Of a DNA stretch of 64,000 nucleotides, positions 7,712 through 16,495 are shown in pieces. The notes beneath the pieces were generated by a model, which did not search any database, was not told the DNA's origin, and saw only the letters and a program-made list of their open reading frames with translations. The first letter of the stretch is position 1; each line of letters opens with the position of its first letter. Location of the stretch: the NCBI RefSeq assembly GCF_037976825.1, contig NZ_CP150269.1, forward strand, positions 5,283,501 through 5,347,500, given 5' to 3'. The translations under genes and the position numbers were made by a program. This stretch comes from Paenibacillus sp. FSL K6-1330 (GTDB lineage: Bacteria; Bacillota; Bacilli; Paenibacillales; Paenibacillaceae).

Positions 7712-10366
7712 TCACGAACACTTACTATACCCGCAATTCCCGCAAGTCTTGCATCCTTCGATGTTAATCAGAGACGCCCCGCCACAAGATGGGCATAGAT
7801 CCAGCGACATGGAACTGCCGCCTGCGTGCGAACCATGTCCACCATATCCCGCGGCTATGGTCTCACTCCCGGCATCTGCATCAGCAGGCGCCATCGTGGC
7901 TGCGACCGGTGCCGGATCATGGTCATGATCCGCCCCAGCGTTGTTTACCACGTGCGTTTCGAGCGCCTTCGCCACCGCGTCGGCGATAGATTCTACACGG
8001 TTTGCGCCGAAGCCGATCGCGCCGGTGCCGCCGATGCCCTTGAGGTGCTTGATCAGCAGCTCTACCTTATTGCCGTGGTCCCCGTAACGGAGGAACAAGG
8101 AGCAGACGCGGCCCAAGGCTTCCGCCATCGCGAACACATCCGATCCGGCCTTGCCGACGTTCAGGAAGATTTCGCTTGGAATGCCGTCCAGATCGTTGAT
8201 CGTAATGTACGCCATGCCAAACGGCGTGTTCATTTTATAGGTTGCGCCGCGCAGCACTTGCGGACGCTTCTTGTATTGTTTATCCAGCCCGCTCTTGCTC
8301 GGTGAGGCTGTCACTGCCACGCTTGCAGCCGCCGGCTCAACGCTCGCCGCATCCTCTGCGGCTTGGCCTGTCGCGCTTTGCTCCAGCGCCGTGTCCACAG
8401 TAGAAGCTGTTGTCGCTTCGGCGGCCTTATCTTCTTTTTTCTCCGTCTGCAACACCTGCACGTCACGGCTGCCGTCGCGGTAGATCGTTACACCTTTGCA
8501 TCCAAGGTCGAATGCCAGCTCATACAAACGCTTTGTATCTTCAACCGTGAAGTCCGACGGGCAGTTTGCCGTCTTCGAGATGGAGCTGTCTACCCAGCGC
8601 TGAATCGCCGCCTGCACGCGGATGTGATCCTCGGCAGAGAGGCTCATCGCCGTGACGTAATAATCCGGAAGCTCCTCGCCCGGATGGCTGTCCAGCCAAT
8701 CCTGGGCAATCGGCACGAACTGCTCGTCGAAGCCAAGTCGGCTTTGACGGAAGTATTTGAAGGCAAAGTACGGCTCGATCCCCGTCGACGTTCCGACCAT
8801 GGTACCCGTGCTGCCCGTTGGCGCTTGGGTAATGACGGTTACGTTGCGCGCACCTTTTTTGCGTACCGCTTCAGCAACCTCAGGATATACCTCAGTCATA
8901 TTTTTCATGAAACCGCTTTGCAGGTACAGTTCGGCATCGAATGCTTGGAACGAACCCTTCTCCTCGGCAATATCCGCGGAAGCGAGGTACGCTTCGCGAG
9001 CAATGAAGCCATACAGCTTATCCAGAAACTCCAGCGATTCCGGGCTGCCGTAACGGATGTTCAGCTTGATCATCAGCTCGGCCAGGCCCATCGTTCCGAG
9101 ACCCACGCGGCGCTCTTTTTTCTGGTTCAATTCGTTTTCTTCAAAGTGGTACGGCGTCCGGTCAATGACATTATCCAGGAAACGCACAGAGTAACGCGTC
9201 GTTGTCGCCAGCTCATCCCAGGCAACGTCATGATTCGCTTCATCATAGAACTTCGACAGGTTCATCGCGGACAGATTACATACGCCCCAGCCCGGAAGTC
9301 CCTGCTCACCGCAAGGGTTCGTACAGATAATTGGATTGAAATACCAGCTGTTGGACATCTGGTTATAGTATTCCATGAATACGACGCCCGGCTCTGCCGA
9401 TTTCCATGCGGATTCGATAATCGTGTGCCAGACCTCGCGTGCTTTTACGGTTTTATATGGAATGATACGGTGTCCGGCTTTCTTCCATTTATCCAGATCC
9501 CCGTCCCACAGCTCATCATAATCAGGATCAGTAGTATCCGGGAACACCAGCTCCCAGTCCAGATCTTCCTTCACGGCCTTCATGAAATCATTGCTGACGC
9601 ATACCGACAGGTTCGCATTCGTAACTTGTCCCATCGTCTGCTTCACGGTAATGAAATCCTCCACGTCCGGATGCCAATCGTTAATCATCAGCATGAGCGC
9701 ACCCCGGCGGCTTCCTCCCTGCTCGATCAATCCCGTTGTATAACTGAACAATCCGCCCCACGATACCGCGCCGCTGGAAGAACCATTCACGCCTCTTACG
9801 ATCGCACGCCGAGGACGCAGGGAAGACAAGTTAATGCCGACACCGCCGCCGCGAGCCATGATCTCGGTCATCTCGCTCAGGGTTTCCATGATGCCGCCCC
9901 GGCTGTCCTTCGGCGAAGGAATCACGTAACAGTTGAACAGCGTCAATTCATCGCTCGCACCAGCTCCAGCTGCAATCCGTCCGCCCGGTACCAGCTTCCA
10001 ATCATCCAGAATCTCGCGGAACTTTCCGCGCCACTCTTCCTGCAGTTCCGGCGTTGCCTCAACCGATGACATGGCAGCCGCGAGTCGATCCCACATTTCT
10101 TCCGGCGTTTTCTCGATGGTTAACGTCAGTTTCTCCACATCCGATTCCACAAGCTCGCCCTTCCGTGTCTTCACCGTGACCTTGCGGCCTTCGCGATTCA
10201 CGATTTCGCCAACTTCCTTGGTCGGAAATTTAGGATCATCCTTCGTCAAAACGAGCACCACATCGCCTACCTTCGCGTTGTTGGTGTCCGCGTCCTTCCA
10301 GGCATACCGGTCCAAAAAGATCTTCTCGCTTAAACCTTCCAGCCGCTGATTCTGCATCGTACTCAA
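7712..10366 (-). CDS. nrdJ: Adenosylcobalamin-dependent ribonucleotide reductase (class II)
   Basis: The 884-residue enzyme reduces ribonucleotides to deoxyribonucleotides using a cobalamin-generated thiyl radical. Visible hallmarks are the N-terminal NCYVIPSP cysteine, GGGVGINLSSLRP (about 170-182), the active-site NPCGEQ loop (about 350), TGSTGTMVGTSTGIEP, and a C-terminal Cys-rich tail (CPSCGG...CKTCGNCGYSKC) that acts as redox shuttle or zinc ribbon in vitamin B12-dependent members. GGAGG on the minus strand lies nine bases before the TTG at 10366, which I prefer over the ATG at 10357. Tandem NrdR boxes flank its -10 element. I saw no cobalamin riboswitch upstream. A low-complexity Ala/Thr/Glu linker separates the barrel from the tail. 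Confidence 0.97.
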   Translation of the reverse strand: MSTMQNQRLEGLSEKIFLDRYAWKDADTNNAKVGDVVLVLTKDDPKFPTKEVGEIVNREGRKVTVKTRKGELVESDVEKLTLTIEKTPEEMWDRLAAAMSSVEATPELQEEWRGKFREILDDWKLVPGGRIAAGAGASDELTLFNCYVIPSPKDSRGGIMETLSEMTEIMARGGGVGINLSSLRPRRAIVRGVNGSSSGAVSWGGLFSYTTGLIEQGGSRRGALMLMINDWHPDVEDFITVKQTMGQVTNANLSVCVSNDFMKAVKEDLDWELVFPDTTDPDYDELWDGDLDKWKKAGHRIIPYKTVKAREVWHTIIESAWKSAEPGVVFMEYYNQMSNSWYFNPIICTNPCGEQGLPGWGVCNLSAMNLSKFYDEANHDVAWDELATTTRYSVRFLDNVIDRTPYHFEENELNQKKERRVGLGTMGLAELMIKLNIRYGSPESLEFLDKLYGFIAREAYLASADIAEEKGSFQAFDAELYLQSGFMKNMTEVYPEVAEAVRKKGARNVTVITQAPTGSTGTMVGTSTGIEPYFAFKYFRQSRLGFDEQFVPIAQDWLDSHPGEELPDYYVTAMSLSAEDHIRVQAAIQRWVDSSISKTANCPSDFTVEDTKRLYELAFDLGCKGVTIYRDGSRDVQVLQTEKKEDKAAEATTASTVDTALEQSATGQAAEDAASVEPAAASVAVTASPSKSGLDKQYKKRPQVLRGATYKMNTPFGMAYITINDLDGIPSEIFLNVGKAGSDVFAMAEALGRVCSLFLRYGDHGNKVELLIKHLKGIGGTGAIGFGANRVESIADAVAKALETHVVNNAGADHDHDPAPVAATMAPADADAGSETIAAGYGGHGSHAGGSSMSLDLCPSCGGASLINIEGCKTCGNCGYSKCS

Positions 10367-10429
10367 GAGCAACTACCTCCTATATAAGATATAAAATTAA
10401 AAAGTTCCGCAGTTATGCGCTCACCAACA

Positions 10430-10445
10430 ACATAACCTGTTATGT
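10430..10445. promoter_or_regulatory. Short palindrome in the nrdJ leader
   Basis: ACATAAC-CT-GTTATGT is a perfect 7-2-7 inverted repeat about 65 bp upstream of the nrdJ start and downstream of its predicted promoter. It could be an operator or a small RNA hairpin. No regulator is assigned. Confidence 0.35.
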
Positions 10446-10474
10446 AGTCGGTCAAACATCTAAAACCACTATAT

Positions 10475-10523
10475 ACACCATATATAGTGCTACCAATTCA
10501 TTATACTACACTATATATAGGTT
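10475..10523 (-). promoter_or_regulatory. nrdJ promoter with tandem NrdR boxes
   Basis: Two 16-bp motifs, at 10475-10490 (ACACCATATATAGTGC) and 10508-10523 (ACACTATATATAGGTT), match the NrdR box (acaCwATATAtwGtgt). Their starts are 33 bp apart, about three helical turns, which is the usual NrdR pairing. Between them, on the minus strand, lies TATAAT (10505-10500), so one box overlaps the promoter spacer and the other the start site. This arrangement is expected for repression by the ATP/dATP-sensing NrdR. The -35 is weak. Confidence 0.75.
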
Positions 10524-10778
10524 AACTATGCCGATAATGTGAAAATTAAGCCAACAGATCCAAGCTCCCGCTCGCAAGCTTCCGCTTTCTTCCTCTCGCT
10601 CTCTTTTTCACCCTTCCCTATGAAAAAAAAGGATGAAAATATCCAATTCCAGCAGCCGTGCGCCCTATAGGGTATTCCACGCCTCCCGAATTCGTGCAAG
10701 GTTATGAAGACTTCTTTTTTCGTCCATACTACATATACACCGCTGGCCCGGAATCTTTCACAACAGGAGGAGATCGAC

Positions 10779-12536
10779 ATGAACCATCAGCCATCTGCCG
10801 AATCAGGCATGATTACCGACCCACGCCTTCCCGTTCCACTGCAGATCGACCGTTCCTGGTTTGACGATCTCGCCGGTCGACTGGACAAGGGTGGACCTTG
10901 GGGTGACTATCGTCTGGCCCAACTTGCCGTTGAGGGCGAGAAATCCCGCTTGGTTACAAGCTTTGAAGAATTACAATGCCTTAAGCATCTTGGCGCCTTA
11001 TCCCCGCTCCCCCATCAGACTGATACCGCCAGACGCGTATTGTTCGAGATGTCGGGCAGAGCGATTCTCGCCGATGAGGTGGGACTAGGAAAGACGATTG
11101 AAGCCGGTCTTATTTTAAAAGAATACATCGTGCGCGGTCTGGTATCCAAAGTGTTGATTCTCGTTCCGGCTTCCCTTGTGCTGCAATGGGTTCGCGAGCT
11201 GAACTCTAAGTTTGGCATTCCCGCGATTGCGCAGAAAAAAGCGTACTCTTGGGGTAATGATATCGTCGTCGCCTCCATGGACACGGCCAAACGCGATCCG
11301 CATCAGGAGATTCTGCTGAACGAGGAATACGATATGCTCATCATCGATGAGGCGCACAAACTCAAGAACAAGAAAACATCCAATTATCAATTCATTCAAA
11401 AGCTGCGCAAAAAATACTGCCTCTTGCTGACGGCCACGCCGGTGCAGAACGATCTCAGCGAGCTCTTCAATCTGATCACTCTGCTGAAGCCGGGCCAGCT
11501 CGGAGGCCAAGGGCAGTTTGCCGCTAATTTTGTTGTCGATAAACGAAGACCCAAGAACCAGGATCAGCTCAAGGATGAGCTGTCCAAGGTCATGATCCGT
11601 AACCGCCGCGGCGAGGGCGAAGTGAAATTCACCAAGCGATCCGTCCGCAATGTAGGGCTTAGCCTTTCGCCCGAAGAACAGTCATTATACGACGGCGTTA
11701 CGTCCTTCGTCAAAGATCAGTATCAGGCAGCAGGGGGAAATTTAAGCAGTATGCTGTCACTCGTTACGCTCCAGCGTGAAGTGTGCAGCAGCCGCGATGC
11801 CGTCTTCGTGACTCTTGTTAATCTGTCCAAGAAGCTGCCCGAGGACTCTCCGCTGCGCGATAAAATCTGGGAGCTCGTCTATCTCATCAAGGCCATCAAA
11901 GCCAACACCAAGGCGGAAAAAACCATCGAGCTCATCCAGCAAATGAACGAGAAGGTCATCGTATTTACGGAGTACCGCGCCACGCAGGAATACTTGCTCA
12001 ATTATTTCCGCGATCATGGACTGATCTCCGTACCGTACCGAGGCGGAATGAACCGCGGCAAGAAGGACTGGATGATGGATCTCTTCCGTGGCAAGGCGCA
12101 GGTCATGATCGCGACGGAAGCTGGCGGCGAAGGCATCAATCTGCAATTCTGCCACCATATGATCAACTTTGATCTGCCCTGGAATCCCATGCGGGTTGAG
12201 CAGCGGATTGGACGCGTGCATCGTCTCGGCCAGACCAATGACGTGAAGATCTATAATCTGTCCACGTCGGGAACCATTGAAGAGCACATCCTGAACCTGC
12301 TGCACGAGAAGATCAACATGTTCGAGATGGTCATCGGCGGACTGGATGTCATTCTGGAGCGGTTCGAGAAGAAGGAATCCATCGAGAAGAGTCTGTACAA
12401 AATCATGCTGGAGTCCGGCAACGACGATGAGCTCCGCCAGCGCATCAGCACATTGGGCGATTCGATTCACCATATTAAACAGGATATCGAGCAGGGAAGC
12501 ACCGTCGAAGAAAATCTAAGAGAGGAAGAAGCCTAA
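10779..12536 (+). CDS. yqhH: SNF2-family DNA/RNA helicase, YqhH-like
   Basis: The 585-residue ATPase has Walker A (DEVGLGKT, about 98-105), DEAH (IIDEAHKLKNKK, about 188) and LTATPVQND (about 217) in the first lobe. The second lobe carries EGINLQFCHHMINFDLPWNP and the arginine finger motif QRIGRVHRLGQ (about 475-486). These are SNF2/RapA-type motifs, and length and context match Bacillus YqhH. It may remodel nucleic-acid-protein complexes; its cellular target is not known. AGGAGG eight bases before ATG 10779 fixes the start. It is followed one base later by yqhG, the same pair found in Bacillus subtilis, where the two genes sit beside the glycine cleavage operon. Confidence 0.88.
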   Translation: MNHQPSAESGMITDPRLPVPLQIDRSWFDDLAGRLDKGGPWGDYRLAQLAVEGEKSRLVTSFEELQCLKHLGALSPLPHQTDTARRVLFEMSGRAILADEVGLGKTIEAGLILKEYIVRGLVSKVLILVPASLVLQWVRELNSKFGIPAIAQKKAYSWGNDIVVASMDTAKRDPHQEILLNEEYDMLIIDEAHKLKNKKTSNYQFIQKLRKKYCLLLTATPVQNDLSELFNLITLLKPGQLGGQGQFAANFVVDKRRPKNQDQLKDELSKVMIRNRRGEGEVKFTKRSVRNVGLSLSPEEQSLYDGVTSFVKDQYQAAGGNLSSMLSLVTLQREVCSSRDAVFVTLVNLSKKLPEDSPLRDKIWELVYLIKAIKANTKAEKTIELIQQMNEKVIVFTEYRATQEYLLNYFRDHGLISVPYRGGMNRGKKDWMMDLFRGKAQVMIATEAGGEGINLQFCHHMINFDLPWNPMRVEQRIGRVHRLGQTNDVKIYNLSTSGTIEEHILNLLHEKINMFEMVIGGLDVILERFEKKESIEKSLYKIMLESGNDDELRQRISTLGDSIHHIKQDIEQGSTVEENLREEEA

Positions 12537-12537
12537 T

Positions 12538-13500
12538 ATGACCATGACGCCGCAGGAGGTGCAGCAGCACTTCATGGCCTATTTGGAAGCCACCGAATGC
12601 TCCGTCATTGAAAAATCGCCTGAGCATGTCACCGTGAAACTGTCACCGCAAGCCGACAAAATGCTCACCAACCGCCCGTATTACTGGGGCTTCGTGGAAC
12701 GTACCGGCGCTCCCGCCGAAACGTTGTCCTTCAATTTCGTGTTTGATCCGGAGAAATACGACGAACGGCTTGCAAAGACCCAAGCAGCCGAGGCCAAAGC
12801 GCAGCTCGCCTCGCCTACGCAGGATCCGCTCCTAGCCCGCTTTTATGGGAATGCCCCAGTTCTGCCTATCCTCGGTCCCGGCCGCATTCAGCGGGAGAAC
12901 ATTGGCTACGGCAGCAGCCGGCTCGCCCAAATCTGGAATGCTTCCCGGGAGGAAGGCAAATGCGTCTACCTGTTCCAGCAGCGCGATACCGAGCCGCGTC
13001 CGAGAGCCCGTTCCACTCCGTATGAGCAGTGGCTGGGCGTCTGCTTCAAGGTGGAGTTCAGCTGTGATCTGAAGCGGGAGGAATTGTTTTTTCTCGGAAT
13101 CTCATTATCTAGTCGTACGATTGCCCAAGACTTCCCGGCGATCCTGATTGGACGCGAACTGACGCCCCGCTTGCCCGAGAGCGTTCACGTCCGACCGGCG
13201 GCTCTTACGCTCGAACAGGCCGTAGATGCGCTGGAGAACCATCTTATCGACAAGATAAGCAAGCTGGACTATGACTGGGCCACCAAAGCAAGAGAACGTC
13301 TTGAAGAAGAACTGCTGGTGATCGACAGCTATTACGAGGACCTGCTCAAGGAGCAGGATGAAGAGAAAAAAGCGCTCATTGAGGAGCAATATAAGAACCG
13401 TCGGTCGGAAATGCAGTGGCAGTACGAGCCGAAAGTGAGCTTGTCCGTCATAACCTGCGGTCTATTTCATCTGTGTTCGCCTGTGGGTGCGCCATCATGA
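12538..13500 (+). CDS. yqhG: YqhG family protein
   Basis: The 320-residue cytosolic protein of unknown function starts one base after the helicase stop, so the two are translated together. The N-terminal half has TVKLSPQADKMLTNRPYYWGFVERTGAP, and the C-terminal half is a charged helical region (LEEELLVIDSYYEDLLKEQ) ending in ITCGLFHL, features I associate with the YqhG family. No catalytic motif is evident. Conserved pairing with the SNF2 helicase suggests a shared function, which is inference. The last dozen residues after CGLFHL differ from what I would expect and may be a local extension. Confidence 0.8.
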   Translation: MTMTPQEVQQHFMAYLEATECSVIEKSPEHVTVKLSPQADKMLTNRPYYWGFVERTGAPAETLSFNFVFDPEKYDERLAKTQAAEAKAQLASPTQDPLLARFYGNAPVLPILGPGRIQRENIGYGSSRLAQIWNASREEGKCVYLFQQRDTEPRPRARSTPYEQWLGVCFKVEFSCDLKREELFFLGISLSSRTIAQDFPAILIGRELTPRLPESVHVRPAALTLEQAVDALENHLIDKISKLDYDWATKARERLEEELLVIDSYYEDLLKEQDEEKKALIEEQYKNRRSEMQWQYEPKVSLSVITCGLFHLCSPVGAPS

Positions 13501-13644
13501 CGCCCCTCTACAAAAGCAGGCAAAAAAAGAACCATTCTCCCTTCTCCTACCGCGACAGCTTGCAACAGCCTTTGCAGAGCTTGTCCGATATGATGATTTC
13601 AATACATCCACGGCGCGTAGGGCCAAGGAAAGGCGGTTAATGAT

Positions 13645-14784
13645 TTGAAACAGTGGAACATGAAACTTCATAACCATAATGACAAGGATAGCAAGAATTC
13701 CCAGCCAAAATCACCCGATAACAAACAGACCAGCCGATATCGAATGCTGTCTGTCTCTATGATCGTAACAACTATCCTGTTCAGCTCGTTCCAGCCGCAG
13801 GCAAGCTTGGCTGCCGCTAGCCAAGCCGACGTTTCCAATTCTGCGAACAGCCCTAGTCTGACCAGCACCAGCACTCAGCTTACAGCCGATCATCATAGAT
13901 CAGGCGTTTCAGATGTTAATCAGAACAACGCCGTGGCTCAGGTACCCGGGAGTTTGATGGACTTTGCGGAGGAGACTGTCGCTCAATTATCGGCCCATGC
14001 GCCATTTACGACCTGGGATGAAGCCAAGCTCGAATTCACCCCGCTTGGTCCGGGAACGCACGGCTGGTTGGTCACGATTTCCGATGAAGGACTGCCGCAA
14101 GGATACATGATTATCAGTGCAGAAGAAGACGGTGGATATATCCTGAGTGAATACGGAATCGGCTCGACTCTTCCCTACAGCCAAGCGCCGTTGAAAGAAC
14201 GGCTCTCTGCGGAAGGACTTGTGAAGGCCGGAGGATCATTGCCTCAAGGAAGCATCGTGCGCAAGCTGTATGACGTGTCCCCCGTCTGGCAGGTCCAGCT
14301 GCCCGGCAAGAAGCCGATTTATTTTAATGCATTAAATAGTGAAGCTCTCCCGGATGAACCCCAGCAGACGCATTCAACGACGAAGCTGGTATCCGTATCT
14401 CTGCCTACAACAGCCAAAGGACTCGTGGCTTCATCCACGTCCAATCATTGGTTTGCCGCCACTCCCTCCATCGCAACCGGCGACTTCATGGATCCTTACG
14501 ATAATCTGCTGTGGCTGACCTCAAGCGAACTAACGACCCGAAGCAGCGCCGATCTGCGGAGTTTACTACAAGAGCACTCCACCCTGATATTCAAGTCCAA
14601 AAAAGGCAATGCTGCTTACGGTGCACCTTTTAACTTAACCGGCTGGCATCGCTGGTCCCCGGCGAATCAGGAGAACCCGGCTGCGCTTTATGTGTCGGTT
14701 CCCTTACGGAATACAGACACTCTCCGTTTCTTGCCGGCATCCCGGTTAATCGGACAAGGTCAATTTTATGCTCAGCCGAAATGA
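13645..14784 (+). CDS. Secreted or membrane-anchored protein of unknown function
   Basis: A 379-residue protein with a long basic N-terminus, a single hydrophobic segment at about 35-58 (YRMLSVSMIVTTILFSSF...ASLAAAS) and then a Ser/Thr-rich linker. The rest is extracytoplasmic. It contains WDEAKLEFTPLGPGTHGWLV and GYMIISAEEDGGYILSEYGIG, which resemble the propeptide-like inhibitory modules of secreted proteases; no catalytic residues are obvious. The TTG at 13645 is chosen because AAGGCGG lies eight bases upstream; ATG 13660 is the alternative. A strong terminator follows. I do not recognise the family. Confidence 0.7.
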   Translation: MKQWNMKLHNHNDKDSKNSQPKSPDNKQTSRYRMLSVSMIVTTILFSSFQPQASLAAASQADVSNSANSPSLTSTSTQLTADHHRSGVSDVNQNNAVAQVPGSLMDFAEETVAQLSAHAPFTTWDEAKLEFTPLGPGTHGWLVTISDEGLPQGYMIISAEEDGGYILSEYGIGSTLPYSQAPLKERLSAEGLVKAGGSLPQGSIVRKLYDVSPVWQVQLPGKKPIYFNALNSEALPDEPQQTHSTTKLVSVSLPTTAKGLVASSTSNHWFAATPSIATGDFMDPYDNLLWLTSSELTTRSSADLRSLLQEHSTLIFKSKKGNAAYGAPFNLTGWHRWSPANQENPAALYVSVPLRNTDTLRFLPASRLIGQGQFYAQPK

Positions 14785-14834
14785 CACGGGTTAAAGCAAG
14801 CAGCCCTCATCCATGCAATATGCCATGACTGACA

Positions 14835-14877
14835 AAAGGACGCGGCCCTTAAACGGGCAGCGTCCTTTATATTTTTT
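14835..14877 (+). terminator. Terminator after the 13645-14784 gene
   Basis: AAAGGACGCGGCCC pairs with GGGCAGCGTCCTTT around a six-base loop and is followed by ATATTTTTT. Confidence 0.85.
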
Positions 14878-15021
14878 CAAAACGGTTTATGGTTGTGCAC
14901 TCAGCACTCACAAGGGTCTACAGCCATTCCAAAGCATGTTTCGAACCTGACATCGTGCGTAACAGGGAGCAATACGCACGATGTACAAAATGCGACTTCA
15001 TGAAGGAACGTGCAGCAGCTG

Positions 15022-15213
15022 CTACTTTGCCCTTTTTTTGCGCTTGGTGGTTACATCTTCTTTCCATAGCGACATGGAGAACGGAATCATGCCGAACCAC
15101 CTTGTGGTCCAGGATTCCTTCACCTTCGCCTTGCGCCGAACGTCCTTGGGTGTATCTATATAATGAACCACGCGCTCGGTAATGTACTTGATTAAATCAT
15201 CGCCGCTAGCCAT
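15022..15213 (-). CDS. yqzE: YqzE family protein
   Basis: A 63-residue basic protein: SGDDLIKYITERVVHYIDTP, then a basic stretch RRKAKVKE, then TTRWFGMIPFSMSLW and a Lys/Arg-rich tail. This order matches the small Bacillus YqzE family, which lies near the comG competence operon in B. subtilis. No com genes are adjacent here. The start at 15213 has TAAGGAG nine bases upstream; the frame extends further upstream but that part has no ribosome site and no resemblance to the family. Function unknown. Confidence 0.75.
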   Translation of the reverse strand: MASGDDLIKYITERVVHYIDTPKDVRRKAKVKESWTTRWFGMIPFSMSLWKEDVTTKRKKRAK

Positions 15214-15363
15214 ATGAATCAACTCCTTATGGTTTATCCACATCCCAATATCAGTTTGCTCCATTTCGATCGATTCTAGACGCACGTATTTGAACGGCAT
15301 GATTTTTCCGCTAAATGCACATTCTAATAAAGCCGAAATTTTACGTGAAAGAAGGAATCCATC

Positions 15364-16167
15364 ATGGTTAAGGCAGCAGGGGTGTGGATGCTTCTCTTTA
15401 CGCTGGCATTCCCGGGTTCTGTCACCGAAGCCTGTCCAGTGAAGAAGCATGCCATGACGCATCCCGCAAGAACCGTTCATCAGACATCGATACAGACAGC
15501 CCGGCTTACGTCCGAAACGCCGGAATCCACCCACTCATCGGGTCAGGAAATCGACCAGTCCAAGCTCCGGCACCTGCACCCTTTTGCACATGATGTCGTT
15601 CTGATCGATGTGGGTCATGGCGGCATTGACGGCGGTACGTCGTATGGGGACATTCTCGAAAAAGATATCAACCTGGCCATTTCACGCAGAGTGTTCATGC
15701 TGCTTCGCAAGGAGGGTTATCATGCCGTGATGAATCGTGATGCCGATTACGCCCTTAGCGACGACAACCGCTGGCACCGAAGCTCCTCCAGACACCGCCG
15801 GGATCTGTCGCATCGTAAACAGCTCAGCAGCGAGATTCCGACCAAGCTTGTAGTCAGCATTCATGTGAATTGGGGAAAAAACTCCTCCAAGCGCGGAGGC
15901 ATCGTCCTGCATCAATCCGAGGGACGGAGCACCTTACTTGCGGACACCATCCAAGAGCAGTTGAATCTGGTTTACCGCAACAACAATGGCATCATGATAG
16001 GCAAGCCGTATTATCTGCTCAATCAAACCCAAGTACCCGCCGTCATCGTTGAAACGGGTTTCCTCAGCAACATGGAGGACCGGAATTTATTGACCAGCCG
16101 CAATGGTCAAATGCAGATTGCCGAGGCCATTGCCGACGGGATTATCGGTTATTTAACGGCCCTGTAG
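15364..16167 (+). CDS. N-acetylmuramoyl-L-alanine amidase, CwlD/Amidase_3 type
   Basis: The 267-residue secreted zinc amidase hydrolyses the bond between muramic acid and the stem peptide. The N-terminal hydrophobic segment (VWMLLFTLAFPGSV) is a signal peptide. The Amidase_3 domain starts at about residue 77 with VLIDVGHGGIDGG (zinc His), followed by EKDINLAISRRV (zinc Glu), VVSIHVNW (zinc His) and VIVETGFLSN (catalytic Glu). The size resembles CwlD, which makes spore-cortex muramic lactam, but general autolysins share the domain, so the cortex role is only a possibility. It is a single-gene unit with a terminator at 16339-16398. Confidence 0.88.
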   Translation: MVKAAGVWMLLFTLAFPGSVTEACPVKKHAMTHPARTVHQTSIQTARLTSETPESTHSSGQEIDQSKLRHLHPFAHDVVLIDVGHGGIDGGTSYGDILEKDINLAISRRVFMLLRKEGYHAVMNRDADYALSDDNRWHRSSSRHRRDLSHRKQLSSEIPTKLVVSIHVNWGKNSSKRGGIVLHQSEGRSTLLADTIQEQLNLVYRNNNGIMIGKPYYLLNQTQVPAVIVETGFLSNMEDRNLLTSRNGQMQIAEAIADGIIGYLTAL

Positions 16168-16201
16168 ATTGGGGCTGTTTTTTGTTTTCATCCTACCCGG
16201 C

Positions 16202-16348
16202 TCAGTAGCCAACACGATTCGGAACGGAAATCATCTGTTCGGGACCTTTTAGGGATATTCCGATTACGCACAGCGCGTCAGCAGCAACATTAGCGAGATC
16301 ATTCACAGCATGCGTGGCCGCTGCCTCAACATAAGTACAGCCTTCCAT
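16202..16348 (-). CDS. Possible small protein, 48 residues
   Basis: Between the amidase and the deacetylase genes the minus strand holds an open frame from ATG 16348 to TGA 16202. Its protein-like composition includes EGCTYVEAAATHAVNDLA and ALCVIGISLKGPEQM. The frame extends a further 12 codons upstream without a start. No good ribosome site is visible, and the 5' part overlaps the amidase terminator on the opposite strand. It may be a real small protein or the 3' remnant of a lost gene. I do not recognise it. Confidence 0.3.
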   Translation of the reverse strand: MEGCTYVEAAATHAVNDLANVAADALCVIGISLKGPEQMISVPNRVGY

Positions 16349-16398
16349 ACAGGGAACGGAATCACCGGGTCCTTGTCTGGAAGGCTATTTATTTTTTA
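16339..16398 (+). terminator. Terminator of the amidase gene
   Basis: AGCCTTCCATACAGG pairs with CCTTGTCTGGAAGGCT with one mismatch around a long loop and is followed by ATTTATTTTTT. It lies about 170 bp after the stop. Confidence 0.65.
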
Positions 16399-16495
16399 TG
16401 TCTATACAAGATATGGGCTGACCTTTGTCGGATAACCTTTTATCGTCCAGTTACTCACAACATGGCAAAAAATTGCTATCGGTGCTGCTATTGCA

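Noticed and set aside
8363..10069. Long open frame (568 codons) on the plus strand
   Set aside because: It lies antisense to nrdJ, has no ribosome site and a low-complexity, Arg-rich translation; it is a by-product of codon bias in nrdJ.
10367..10778. Cobalamin riboswitch ahead of nrdJ
   Set aside because: No B12-box (GCCACTG-like) and too short a structured leader; NrdR boxes explain the control better.
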